The notes under the pieces are model-generated. The model saw nothing but the letters and a program-made list of their open reading frames with translations. It had not been told where the DNA came from and did not search any database. From NCBI RefSeq assembly GCF_011045195.1, contig NZ_CP049199.1, positions 4,943,501-5,007,500 on the forward strand: a stretch of 64,000 nucleotides of DNA, written 5' to 3'. Both the position numbers and the translations under genes were made by a program. Source of the DNA: Caulobacter soli. GTDB taxonomy: Bacteria; Pseudomonadota; Alphaproteobacteria; Caulobacterales; Caulobacteraceae. This document shows, in pieces, positions 16,422 to 24,910 of the stretch. The number at the start of each line of letters is the position of its first letter. The first letter of the stretch is position 1.

Positions 16422-17885
16422 TCATATCGAGGGCGTCGCGATAGCTGGTGGGGCGGGCTCGTTGTCGCCGAGTATCTGCCGGATCGGATCGGCCATCTTA
16501 TGCGTCAGCTTGTCGAGTTGCTCGGCGACGTGGCAAAAGCAATGGGCGAACGCGGCCTGCGCGCGTTCGAGATCGGCCTCTTTGGTGTTCATGCCGGTAT
16601 GCACGATCTCGCCGCGCGCTATGTAGATGGTGCGGATGCTCGCGATATAGGCCGGAGCCCCCCTAACCCCGCGCAGGCAGATGGCGATCCGCCGGCTCAG
16701 CCGTTCGAGCACGCCTTTCGCATAGTGATCAGTCAACAAAGTCTCAAAAGCCACCGCCAGGGCGACGATGCTCTCGGCATCACTAGTTCGAGCACCGAAC
16801 GATTGCCGATACCAATCAAGCGCGGTGACCAATCGATGATAGACGCGCTGATCGACGGCGGACTTACTCGTCATGCTGATGTGATGCAGATACCCACTCT
16901 CGACGGCCTGGGCCGCCGCCAGGAGGCGCTGACGCCAACGCTTGGCGGCCGAGCCAGCCATCACATGAGTGTCCAAGTCGACCGACAGGTCGACAAGGCG
17001 GGTCAGATCGAACGCCCCAACATTCATCGGAATGCGTCGTAGGTCCAGGTAGCGTTGGTCGGCGGCAGGTGCCTCCCCGACAAGGTAGTGCCTGATGTCC
17101 AGAGTCTGCCGACTGCCCTCGAACTTCGTTGAATGACGAGGCCTAGGATTATCGTCGGTTGCCACGCTGCGATCTCGCTTTTCGGTGATCAGGGCGGACA
17201 GCATCGTAACCACCGAAGAGGCCATCCGGACCTTGAGCGTGTAGATGAACTGGTTCTCGTAATAAGCGCCGGTATGGGAGGCGATCCGCACGATCATGAG
17301 CGGGTTATCTGTCAGCCAGCCCTTGCCCATCGTCACATGGCTATGCCGCAGATCGGAGAGCGAGACCTTTTTCTCGATGCCGAGCAGTCCGGCCAGCTTG
17401 TTGATCCGCTTGCGGGCGGTTTCAAGACTGCTCGTCTGGGCTGTGAGCGCAAAGCCGCCCTTGCGGAACACGGCATACGGGCGCTGACCACCGTCCTTCG
17501 GCCCGAAGATCGGCACGTCAAAGCCTAGTCCAGTAAGCGGATAGATCAGTAGCCCCGAAACACCGGCCTGGGTCTCGGCAAGCTGCGCGATCGTGCGTTT
17601 GAGGATACCGGCCTCACCGGTCGTGGCAGCCCGAAGGACGAAGTTGTCGAGGACGGAAATCCCTAGAAAGATTTCGTTCCGCCAAAGGGTGCGCGCTAGC
17701 GCTGCCCTCAGCCTGAGGATGTGATGGCAGATGGCCTTTTCATCGTCAGGGTCGAGCTCGTCATCCGTTACGAGGTCATCCATCGTCGCGTAGTGTGCGA
17801 GTTTGTTGTGCCTTGCGATCAAAGCAGCCTCGGACTCGCGAAGCTTCTTCGTCAGGGGGACTTCAATATCCGAGAGCGTCGTCAT
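16422..17885 (-). CDS. HEPN-domain protein (Apea-like)
   Basis: 487 residues, no signal peptide or membrane segment. The C-terminal region has the HEPN ribonuclease motif R-x4-H at Arg424-His429 (ARGEIVHTG), preceded by a helix with SIVALAVAFETLLTDHYAKG, which resembles the Apea-like HEPN families. The N-terminal 300 residues match nothing I recognise. HEPN proteins in such islands are usually RNA-cleaving effectors of abortive immunity. It is upstream of Shedu copy 1 and divergent from the PD-(D/E)XK gene. Ribonuclease activity is inferred from the motif only. Confidence 0.65.
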   Translation of the reverse strand: MTTLSDIEVPLTKKLRESEAALIARHNKLAHYATMDDLVTDDELDPDDEKAICHHILRLRAALARTLWRNEIFLGISVLDNFVLRAATTGEAGILKRTIAQLAETQAGVSGLLIYPLTGLGFDVPIFGPKDGGQRPYAVFRKGGFALTAQTSSLETARKRINKLAGLLGIEKKVSLSDLRHSHVTMGKGWLTDNPLMIVRIASHTGAYYENQFIYTLKVRMASSVVTMLSALITEKRDRSVATDDNPRPRHSTKFEGSRQTLDIRHYLVGEAPAADQRYLDLRRIPMNVGAFDLTRLVDLSVDLDTHVMAGSAAKRWRQRLLAAAQAVESGYLHHISMTSKSAVDQRVYHRLVTALDWYRQSFGARTSDAESIVALAVAFETLLTDHYAKGVLERLSRRIAICLRGVRGAPAYIASIRTIYIARGEIVHTGMNTKEADLERAQAAFAHCFCHVAEQLDKLTHKMADPIRQILGDNEPAPPAIATPSI

Positions 17886-17900
17886 TCCTGCTGAGCATCA

Positions 17901-17919
17901 CCAAGGCCACAAACCTTGG
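17901..17919. promoter_or_regulatory. Inverted repeat upstream of HEPN gene
   Basis: CCAAGG-ccacaaa-CCTTGG, 6-bp perfect arms, 15 nt before the HEPN start and in the 209-nt divergent gap. It may be an operator or part of the 5' leader. Confidence 0.3.
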
Positions 17920-18094
17920 CTATTGAACCCGGACTTAACGCCATGCAACCACTGGCAGGCGCGACCAACGCCCTCACGCGTCGAAGTCGAGGAGGCGAGC
18001 CAGCCGCCGGCGTGCGCGCGGGCAGCCGCCTAAGAACTTGAAACCCAAGCGCGACCGAGCTTCACTGTGGTTGCATTGGAAACAAGGAGCCAAG

Positions 18095-19015
18095 ATGGGC
18101 GCGCTGTCGCAGTTCTTCCAGCCACCCCTCTACTGGCAGCAGTTCGAAGAGTTGACGGTCGGGCTGCTAAGGGAAGCCTACGGCTCTCCGGACGCGAAGA
18201 TCTACGGTCGACCCGGGCAGGCGCAGCATGGTGTCGACGTTTATGGAAAGTCCCGCTACGGCCTAGTGGGCATCCAATGCAAACGCCTTTCCGACGTGGA
18301 CGAGAACGGCAATCCGTACCCAGGCGGTCCCATCAGCAAAAGCTTCCTCATGAAGGCAGCCAAGGAGTCGCTCGCCTTTCCGCAAGAGCTCGGCATCTGG
18401 ATTTTGGCCACGACTGCGCGGCGCGACACCCGTGTCCAGGGCTATGTCGACCAGCTGAACGCCCTGTGGAAGGCCCAAGGCCTCGAGCGCATTGCCATCG
18501 TCTGGTCGTGGGACGAGTGTATCTCATACCTCAACTCCTTCCCGGACCTGCAGCGCTGGTACTACGAGCACGTCATCCAAGTCCGCGCCTCTAAGGACCT
18601 GGACGAGATCATCCTTCACACCATCGCCATGGCCTTTGGTCGCCCAGCTTTCCAAGTCCCGATACACGCCGAATCCCCGGGCGAATTCATCCAGGCCCTG
18701 AAGGACACGCAGAAGGCCCTGCGGACCGGCGAGCTCGTCGACCGCGAAAGCAGGCAAGTCATTCGCAAGGCGATCGGCGGCTTTCGAGAAGTCGACGACC
18801 CAAGCCTTCGCTCAGGACTGCAGGGCGTCGACGAGTTGCTCGGCGAGCTCAGGTCCAGGCTCGAGACGGGGCTTCACGACGGATCGATCCGGATCGATCA
18901 ATACCGCTTCCATTTTACGGACCATGGCCTTGCGCACCAATTGGCCCGCTTGCGCGATAGCAGCCGCCACGCGCTAGACGTCGTGCTGGCGCAGGCCAAA
19001 CTCCCGCCGGTCTAG
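18095..19015 (+). CDS. PD-(D/E)XK nuclease-like protein
   Basis: 306 residues from ATG 18095, chosen because AAGGAG lies 5 nt upstream and the homologous-looking start MGALSQFFQPPLYWQQFEEL follows. The N-terminal 140 residues look like an Mrr/restriction-endonuclease-like fold: Glu18/19 on helix 1, Gly-rich GRPGQAQHGVDVYG with Asp48, and Gln61-Cys-Lys63 in VGIQCKR. The C-terminal half (about 150-306) is unrecognised and may carry recognition or oligomerisation. This kind of N-terminal nuclease is commonly fused to defence ATPases; here it stands alone. It is followed 203 nt later by the 439-residue unknown protein on the same strand. Confidence 0.7.
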   Translation: MGALSQFFQPPLYWQQFEELTVGLLREAYGSPDAKIYGRPGQAQHGVDVYGKSRYGLVGIQCKRLSDVDENGNPYPGGPISKSFLMKAAKESLAFPQELGIWILATTARRDTRVQGYVDQLNALWKAQGLERIAIVWSWDECISYLNSFPDLQRWYYEHVIQVRASKDLDEIILHTIAMAFGRPAFQVPIHAESPGEFIQALKDTQKALRTGELVDRESRQVIRKAIGGFREVDDPSLRSGLQGVDELLGELRSRLETGLHDGSIRIDQYRFHFTDHGLAHQLARLRDSSRHALDVVLAQAKLPPV

Positions 19016-19218
19016 GAGTCGAAGCGCGGCACAAGGGCCGACATGTTCGACATCAAGACCAACGATGTGCGAGGCCATAGGCCATTCTTGGCCTGAGAGC
19101 CGGGCTTCTTCACCATGGTTTCCGCATCTTCGACCGGTGCCTCGGCAGGGGTTGGTACGGCTGCCTGTTGATGCGCTTGGAGATTTGTGTCGTCCCTACG
19201 GGCGAACTTAGGTGCGCC

Positions 19219-20538
19219 ATGACCAATAAACACGAGCGTTGCCCGTTAGCCGCCGTAGATCAGCGGTTGGAGGACCTTCACCGTCAATGGCACCAGGCGG
19301 AAGCTGCATACTTTGATCCCGACGCTTTTCGCGTCGCTATTCAAACAGCCATTCAAACACTCCGGACAGTAACCTTTATTCTGCAAAGTAATAAAGCCAT
19401 TATACCGAATTTTGATTGTTGGTACGAAGATTGGCAGGAGAAATTTAGAGTCGATCCACTGATGACGTGGATGAAGGACGCTCGCAATAAAATTGAGAAG
19501 CAGGGCGATCTCGAAGCCAAAAGCTTTGTGAGGGCCGAAATTATCGCTTCTTATCTGAACGAAGGACCCAAAGTCGAGGTGCCTGCTAAGTTGTGGGACG
19601 CCCCAATCCAGCTTGTAAAGAGCATCCCCGCAGATGCGATGGGCGCACATGTGCGAAAGAACGGCGTCGTGAGAATTCAGCGGCGCTGGATTGAAAACAC
19701 TCTGCCGGAACATGAGCTGCTAGATGCGGTCGCGACCGCCTATGGACGTCTTTCCGAGTTGGTCGCGGATGCTCACGCGCAAGTCGGGCTACCGACCGGG
19801 CCAATAGTCAATAAGGAGACTGGAGAAGAATATCCCCCAGATCTAAGAGCCGGCCGCCTACCTTGTATGATTGGACACGCGGACGCTCGGACCCAAGACG
19901 TCTGGCTAGCCACTGATATTCCGATCGAATTCGAAGTTGTCGAGAAGAAAGTTAAAGTAAGCGATCTGAAAGAGGCCGGGCCGCGCTTGGAAAAGCGGTA
20001 CGACGTTCGCGCCAATGAGATGTATGCAGAAAGTGGCAAGACGGCTGATCATCTAAGAACGCTCTTCGCGACCGCGCGGAAGATGTTCGAGAAAGATGGC
20101 TATCACATCACCATCGCTTTCCTATTACGTGATGGGAAGCCGGTTCATTTTCGAGAGCTTCGCCCCGGAGAACATGGGCACAAGTACCTGATGATGCGGT
20201 CGCTTGCTCATCAAGTTGTCTCGTTAGGAGCGGACGCGGCCATCATAATGGGTGAGACTTGGTCTGCGCCAGCGGACCCCAACAAACCCTACCAGCGCGC
20301 CGCGGACAGCCCGGACAGAAGCGAGCTGCTAGTTGCCACGCTAGTCACCAGAACAGGTGAACCGGTCCAGCTATCAGCAAAAATTCAGCGTGAAGGGAAG
20401 TTGGTCAAACTCGATCCAACCGAAGAAGAAGTCGGCGGAGCGCATTTCCTCTTCGCGCCCATTTACGAGGCCTGGGGGCGCGATATCCCCGATGACTGGA
20501 TGAAGATGGGCGAGATGGCGGCCGGCGACAAAGTTTAG
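19219..20538 (+). CDS. Unknown protein, 439 aa, AT-richer than neighbours
   Basis: No family recognised. The start at ATG 19219 has TTAGG upstream; an open extension to 19168 lacks sense. The protein is soluble. Residues about 55-115 contain IQTLRTVTFILQSNK, then WMKDARNKIEKQGDLEAKSF, which is reminiscent of the helical R-N-x3 region of HEPN-like domains but has Lys where His would be expected. The C-terminal half has a conserved-looking HFRELRPGEHGHKYL and IIMGETWSAP. Codon use (many AAA, ATT, AAT) differs from flanking genes and indicates separate acquisition. Located between the PD-(D/E)XK gene and the convergent Shedu operon. Confidence 0.75.
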   Translation: MTNKHERCPLAAVDQRLEDLHRQWHQAEAAYFDPDAFRVAIQTAIQTLRTVTFILQSNKAIIPNFDCWYEDWQEKFRVDPLMTWMKDARNKIEKQGDLEAKSFVRAEIIASYLNEGPKVEVPAKLWDAPIQLVKSIPADAMGAHVRKNGVVRIQRRWIENTLPEHELLDAVATAYGRLSELVADAHAQVGLPTGPIVNKETGEEYPPDLRAGRLPCMIGHADARTQDVWLATDIPIEFEVVEKKVKVSDLKEAGPRLEKRYDVRANEMYAESGKTADHLRTLFATARKMFEKDGYHITIAFLLRDGKPVHFRELRPGEHGHKYLMMRSLAHQVVSLGADAAIIMGETWSAPADPNKPYQRAADSPDRSELLVATLVTRTGEPVQLSAKIQREGKLVKLDPTEEEVGGAHFLFAPIYEAWGRDIPDDWMKMGEMAAGDKV

Positions 20539-20567
20539 TTGGGCACCAGGGGGCCCAACGTTGCAGC

Positions 20568-21764
20568 CTAGACGCTCCTTAAGGCATCTCCGGGATGACT
20601 AGCTACAGGGTGATCGACGATGAACCTTGCTCGGGCCAATAGCTCGTCAAACGTGATAATCTCCGGAGAGCGCAACTCGCGCCGGAACATCTCGAACGAA
20701 CGGAATTTCGCCTGATTAACACCGTGTTCGCTCTGGAATTCACCGAGCTGACCGATAACCAGAAATGACTTGGGCTGGACATTGAATAGGAGCTCGCCGG
20801 TCGGATCGCCATCCGTGTCGCTAACGGTGATTGCCCGAGACAGGCGGTCAACAGTATCGGCCACCGTAGTCTGAACCTGCGCTACGCCGCCGCTCAATTC
20901 CTTCGAGACTGCCCAAGCTCCCGAGCGATACGGTTTGCCTTGGTCGAGCAGATCCGAATCGTGACGCTTGATCTCTACAAAGCAAAGCGAGCTGATGATC
21001 CCGCGCGTCTTCATTAGCGCGTCTATACGCTTTCCAGCACCAGATAGGTCGGCCCCGCGAACTGTTTGCTCAAGCCGCTTTTCGTCGAGCCCAGATAGGA
21101 ACTGATAGGTCAGTCCATACCCGAATATCCACGTATTCTCTTCGAAGAAGGCCTGCCAGGTGGCCTCCGGGGTCGTTCGATAGTGAGCTTGCTCGGCAGC
21201 GAATGCGCTCGGGTCGCTCAGCATCCGCTCGAATCTATCTAGTTGGCGACGTCGATATCCCACGGCCACGAGATCGCGCTGGAGGTCTTCACGCTCCGCT
21301 AGCGCGACGAACAGGTCTTGGTTCGTGCTGAAGATTTGATGAGCCTGGGCGGCATCAAGCACGACGGTTCGTACAGCATCGCGAGAACGCTTTCCTTTAC
21401 CATCGCCGCCAAAATCGATGGTCTTCACACCCGCCATAAATTCCAGAAGCGCGTCGATCTCTCGGCCTAGGAAGGTGAAATACACCTTGTCGCTGGGACC
21501 AGAAGCCGGGGTGAACTTCTGAATCGTGAGCGTCTGGATGTCTCGGTCGTCCTCAAGGATCGTCGCCTTGATCTCCACGCGCCCTCCCGGAGTTGCGCGA
21601 AGTAGGATTTCATTTTTGACCTTGGCGAACCGCAGCGCGCCCGCCGTTTCGACGACGCTGGAAAGGATGCGCAGCGGCTCTCCGACCGTCGGCATAATGC
21701 GCCTGGAAAAGTAGGTCGTATTCGTCTGCTTGTTGAAGTGGATGTCCCGCTCAGCGTCGTCCAT
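20568..21764 (-). CDS. Shedu-type nuclease SduA, DUF4263 (copy 2)
   Basis: 398 residues, close to the usual SduA length. Motifs: WQAFFEENTWIFGYG (203-217), GKRIDAL with Asp248, CFVEIKRHDSDLL with Glu264-Ile-Lys266, KELSGGVAQVQ (288-298, conserved Gln296) and a final FRSFEMFRRELRSPEIITF then DELLARA. The N-terminal 190 residues are the variable SduA sensory part. This is the last gene of a five-gene minus-strand operon, 8 nt after the GHKL ATPase gene. Shedu is normally described as a single-gene anti-phage system, so operonic company is notable. Confidence 0.88.
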   Translation of the reverse strand: MDDAERDIHFNKQTNTTYFSRRIMPTVGEPLRILSSVVETAGALRFAKVKNEILLRATPGGRVEIKATILEDDRDIQTLTIQKFTPASGPSDKVYFTFLGREIDALLEFMAGVKTIDFGGDGKGKRSRDAVRTVVLDAAQAHQIFSTNQDLFVALAEREDLQRDLVAVGYRRRQLDRFERMLSDPSAFAAEQAHYRTTPEATWQAFFEENTWIFGYGLTYQFLSGLDEKRLEQTVRGADLSGAGKRIDALMKTRGIISSLCFVEIKRHDSDLLDQGKPYRSGAWAVSKELSGGVAQVQTTVADTVDRLSRAITVSDTDGDPTGELLFNVQPKSFLVIGQLGEFQSEHGVNQAKFRSFEMFRRELRSPEIITFDELLARARFIVDHPVASHPGDALRSV

Positions 21765-21772
21765 CGTTCCCC

Positions 21773-22576
21773 TCAGGCCGCTTCGGCGTGGCAGGTCACA
21801 GAAACAAAGAAGCCGCGCAGGGTAGGCCGCTCGGAAATTCGCGCCGTCATGAGAGTTGGCGAAGCTCCGTCGATCTCAAGGGCGGCATTGCCAGATCGGA
21901 AGCGGAGTATCGCGCGCCTATTCGCCAAGCCGACGAACAGAGGCCGAAACCCGAAACCGCGCCCAGCCTGAAATCCAAAGCGGGATGCGCCCTCCGTCAG
22001 TGTCAGGCGCAGCGCGTCTCCGTGACTTTTAAGGTCGCGATACTCGGCCGCAGATGAAAGCGAAGCCAGAACTCCCATGCCTCGATCAGCGACGACGAAC
22101 TCGAAAATGCCCGTGCGCGAATGGAAGAGTGCAATTCCCGTTTCGGCAGCGCCTGAATGTTCCTCGAAATTGCTCCGGATTTCGCCGAGCGCCGCAACCA
22201 TCTCGGCCGCCCAGGCGCTCGGCAGGCCGGCCTCTATCGCCGCACTTTTGGCCTGTCGTGCGAACTGGTGCCAAGGCGCTATGTCGTTGTCGTAGACCCC
22301 CCGGAGGAGCCCTGTTTTGCCGCCTTCCGAGGCCCAAGCAGATTTGTCGGCTCGCAAAGCGGCCGCCAGTTCTCCTTGGCTTCCGGTGCTAATCCAACGA
22401 TTGGCAACGTCGCGAGGTAATAGACCCTCGTTGATCAGATGGTACGCCTCAAGGAATGGGCCCATTGCGTTCGCGCAGTACTTCCTATCGCCTGTCGGCG
22501 ATGCGGGAAGGCGCATGCGCTCAGCAGCAAGACCCAGGTCATCGACAACCTTGAAGCTCAGCGATGCCGTCTCCAT
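21773..22576 (-). CDS. GHKL-type ATPase domain protein
   Basis: 267 residues. A Bergerat (GHKL) ATP-binding fold is visible in the second half: N box EIRSNFEEHS (132-141, Asn136), G1 box VADRGMGVLASL with Asp164, and a G2-like GRGFGFRPL (205-213). The first 120 residues are unrecognised. The start ATG directly abuts the stop of the eight-cysteine gene. Paired with a STAS protein in the same operon, it recalls RsbW/SpoIIAB kinases acting on STAS antagonists, but no phospho-acceptor pairing can be proved from sequence. It could instead be a stand-alone ATP-dependent switch. Confidence 0.75.
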   Translation of the reverse strand: METASLSFKVVDDLGLAAERMRLPASPTGDRKYCANAMGPFLEAYHLINEGLLPRDVANRWISTGSQGELAAALRADKSAWASEGGKTGLLRGVYDNDIAPWHQFARQAKSAAIEAGLPSAWAAEMVAALGEIRSNFEEHSGAAETGIALFHSRTGIFEFVVADRGMGVLASLSSAAEYRDLKSHGDALRLTLTEGASRFGFQAGRGFGFRPLFVGLANRRAILRFRSGNAALEIDGASPTLMTARISERPTLRGFFVSVTCHAEAA

Positions 22577-23722
22577 TCAGGCCGCAGCCTTCCGCGCGGC
22601 AATTCGAGGCGTCATCATTTGCCCGACCACTTTCGCCATGGCTTCGGCGTTGCGCTCGAAAAGATCATCCAGCTTTTCGTCCGGGAGCGTCGGCGCAGCT
22701 TCCCATCGAACCCATCGGTTGCCATGTGGAACAGCGAGTTGCCGTTTCATGGACTTCATGAACGACGTGGTGTCCAAGAACACGACGCTTTCATAGGCCT
22801 CGCTAAGCGCCTCCAGTACATCGAGGCCGCTACGTACGATCAGGGTCAGCGGACGCCCCGCGCCTCTGGCAATCTGCCGAAGCCCCTCGGCGTGCTTCTG
22901 GATTCGTTCAGCTCTGCCGGCACCTGTGGCGAACTCGTAGGCTAGGTGCGTGATCTCCGGCCTGGCAGCTACGAACTCGGTCCACCTCTCGAAATCCCGA
23001 TCAGTTCGTCCGTTCACGTGCAGCGCGCAAGGAAGCCCCAAGCGCTGGAATTCCGCTTGGACTATGGCGATCCGCTTCATTGAGTGGAGATCGTCCCATC
23101 TTGGGGTATTCGCAAACAAGCTGTAGTTCGGGGCAGTAACGAGCCCCACGCCCAGGCCAATCAGCGTCCGAATAATCTCAGCTCGACGGGCCTCGCCATA
23201 CGACCACCACCGCTCTAGCGGCGGATCTTGGTCGGTTCCGGTCAGAATAATTTGGGTGGTCGCGCCCAGAGAATACTCTCGCCTCAGCTCAGCTTCGTCT
23301 GCGAATTTGGGTGCCCCATCCTTCTTGTTGAGAATGCGATAGAGCGACAGCGCGACTGCATCGGCCGCGAACACGCGTTCTCTGGCCTTGCCGTGGAACA
23401 ATACGGGAATTACGGCGGGCAGTTGCGGGGCGGGTTTCACGGGTGCCCGCTCAACGCCGTCCAGCTTGAACCCCGAGATCTCCCGAACTCGAGACGCGAA
23501 GTCATGTGCTTTCTTGGGGCAAACTACCGAGCAGCTCGATGGCTTCCCGCAGCAATTATCCAGGCAATCGAACATCGAGCCGGCCGTGCGAAGCCCTCCG
23601 CAATCCTCGAAGCTTGGGCAGCTAAAGCAGCCCAAGCTTGGAGTGAGCTGGGGGGTATCCCACAGTTTCGCTTCGCGGCGACGGGTTCTGGCGTTGCGGG
23701 CGTTTTCAGTCGGGCTCAGCAC
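22577..23722 (-). CDS. Eight-cysteine protein of unknown function
   Basis: 381 residues from a GTG at 23722 that overlaps the end of the upstream small gene by 7 nt; an open extension to 23788 is less likely. N-terminal Cys at 32, 35, 41, 53, 57, 58, 64 and 68 follow C-x2-C-x5-C-x11-C-x3-CC-x5-C-x3-C and could bind iron-sulfur clusters or zinc. The remaining 300 residues alternate strands and helices (TQIILTGTDQDPP, GVGLVTAPNYSLFANTPRW, LPCALHVNGRTD, LTLIVRSGLDVL), which looks like a TIM-barrel arrangement; a distant likeness to DUF4417 is possible. No enzyme can be named. Third gene of the Shedu operon. Confidence 0.7.
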   Translation of the reverse strand: MLSPTENARNARTRRREAKLWDTPQLTPSLGCFSCPSFEDCGGLRTAGSMFDCLDNCCGKPSSCSVVCPKKAHDFASRVREISGFKLDGVERAPVKPAPQLPAVIPVLFHGKARERVFAADAVALSLYRILNKKDGAPKFADEAELRREYSLGATTQIILTGTDQDPPLERWWSYGEARRAEIIRTLIGLGVGLVTAPNYSLFANTPRWDDLHSMKRIAIVQAEFQRLGLPCALHVNGRTDRDFERWTEFVAARPEITHLAYEFATGAGRAERIQKHAEGLRQIARGAGRPLTLIVRSGLDVLEALSEAYESVVFLDTTSFMKSMKRQLAVPHGNRWVRWEAAPTLPDEKLDDLFERNAEAMAKVVGQMMTPRIAARKAAA

Positions 23723-24063
23723 AGCGTGACCCCCACTGTTTCCGAGATTTGGTGAACTTCCTGAACTGTGGCCGTGGCGACGCCGCACGAGTCCGAAATA
23801 GCCTGCAGAACATCCGGGGGTGCATTCGTGATGTTCGCTACGACGGTGAGGCCGTTTCTAAGGGTGACGTTTGGACCGTCTCGATAAGCGCAGAGCTCTT
23901 GCCCCTCGGAGATCACAGATCCACGGGCTACGTCGGCAACGTAGCTGGGCCTGTTCTCCGTTGGTGCCCTTGAGAAAAGGTCAGCTTGCGCAAGGTTGGC
24001 GCGCGCGAGATCTAGATGCTTTTCAAAGCTGCGCGCTGCCTTGCGAACAAAATCTACGCCCAC
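23716..24063 (-). CDS. Small unknown protein of Shedu operon (115 aa)
   Basis: 115 residues from a GTG at 24063, which has AAGGAG 6 nt upstream and lies 1 nt after the STAS gene stop. Residues 5-35 are helical (FVRKAARSFEKHLDLARANL), the middle has a strand-rich part with NVTLRNGLTVVANIT, and the end is CGVATATVQEVHQISETVGVT. No domain recognised. Tight coupling on both sides says that it works with its neighbours; it may be an adaptor or regulatory subunit. Confidence 0.65.
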   Translation of the reverse strand: MGVDFVRKAARSFEKHLDLARANLAQADLFSRAPTENRPSYVADVARGSVISEGQELCAYRDGPNVTLRNGLTVVANITNAPPDVLQAISDSCGVATATVQEVHQISETVGVTLC

Positions 24064-24064
24064 G

Positions 24065-24628
24065 CTACACTCCTTTGAATAAGGTTCGGTACCGCTTTCC
24101 ACGTCCGCTTGAAATTTCAAAGACAACACCAGCGCTCGATAGCGCTGATAGTCTATTGTTCCACGCGGTTTGCTTTACGCCCTCAGATTCTCCAAATTCT
24201 CGGAACAGCTCACCTGCATCTGTCTCGCCCTTGGACATCACGAGATCGAAAGCGAACTTTTGCTTGGGATCTAGCGTGCCAAGTAAGCGAACGTCGCTTA
24301 CGGCCCCGTCCGCCGCGAACTGGCAGGAAATAAAAACCTCACCCATGAAATCGAGGAGGGTGAGAAGCTCTTCAACTACCAGATTCTGACCGTTGGCCAA
24401 AACCGGATAGTAATTGGGAAATGACGATCTCAGTGAGGTGCGAAACGCAACTACGCCCTCGCGCAGGAAGCTGGCAGTAGCAGCCTCCACTCCTGCAAAA
24501 TCGAGAAAGATAATTGTGGGCTCCTGCGGAGACGATCCCACTGCGTCGATCATCGTGCGAAGGAGCACGCGACCATTGTTAGCGCCGGCACAAATTTCGC
24601 CCGCCAATTTCGCAATGTCGAACTTCAT
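24065..24628 (-). CDS. STAS-like (DUF4325) protein with winged helix
   Basis: 187 residues, first gene of the operon. The segment TIIFLDFAGVEAATASFLREG (split around residues 38-58) is the core of the STAS-like DUF4325 family, and the C terminus (about 150-183, TAWNNRLSALSSAGVVFEIS then GRGKRYR) looks like a winged helix. GAGGG about 7 nt before the ATG sets the start. DUF4325 proteins are often encoded beside ATP-binding GHKL proteins, as here, which supports a partner-switch module. It might also autoregulate the operon through the winged helix and the palindrome just upstream. Confidence 0.75.
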   Translation of the reverse strand: MKFDIAKLAGEICAGANNGRVLLRTMIDAVGSSPQEPTIIFLDFAGVEAATASFLREGVVAFRTSLRSSFPNYYPVLANGQNLVVEELLTLLDFMGEVFISCQFAADGAVSDVRLLGTLDPKQKFAFDLVMSKGETDAGELFREFGESEGVKQTAWNNRLSALSSAGVVFEISSGRGKRYRTLFKGV

Positions 24629-24910
24629 TGGGCGACCCTCACATGACTCACGTGAGGAATATGAGGTTGGTCGCGCCGGTGTGCAAGCGTGGCCGTGGAA
24701 TTTTCTTCGTAACCAAAGGCGGGCGGCTACCGGGCAACGGGCGACAGCGACGGCAAGATAAAAGCACCGGGACCTGGCGGTCCCATGGTGTTGATGGTGC
24801 TGGAGAATTTCCGGGACCGTAGGGTTCGGCCCGGCCCGCGCCGGACGACTTTCTGCAATGTTTCAAGCGCTTGATAGGGACCAAGCGCCATCACGCACCC
24901 AATTTCGCGG
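24629..24910. promoter_or_regulatory. Upstream region of Shedu operon with CTCACGTGAG palindrome
   Basis: A 282-nt gene-free stretch. The perfect 10-bp palindrome CTCACGTGAG at 24647-24656 lies 18 nt before the STAS start and is a plausible operator. Nothing else convincing was seen in the remainder. Confidence 0.4.

Noticed and set aside
19012..19233. Possible 73-aa minus-strand gene between the two plus-strand island genes
   Set aside because: No Shine-Dalgarno and no family; it overlaps the next gene's start. A small protein cannot be excluded.
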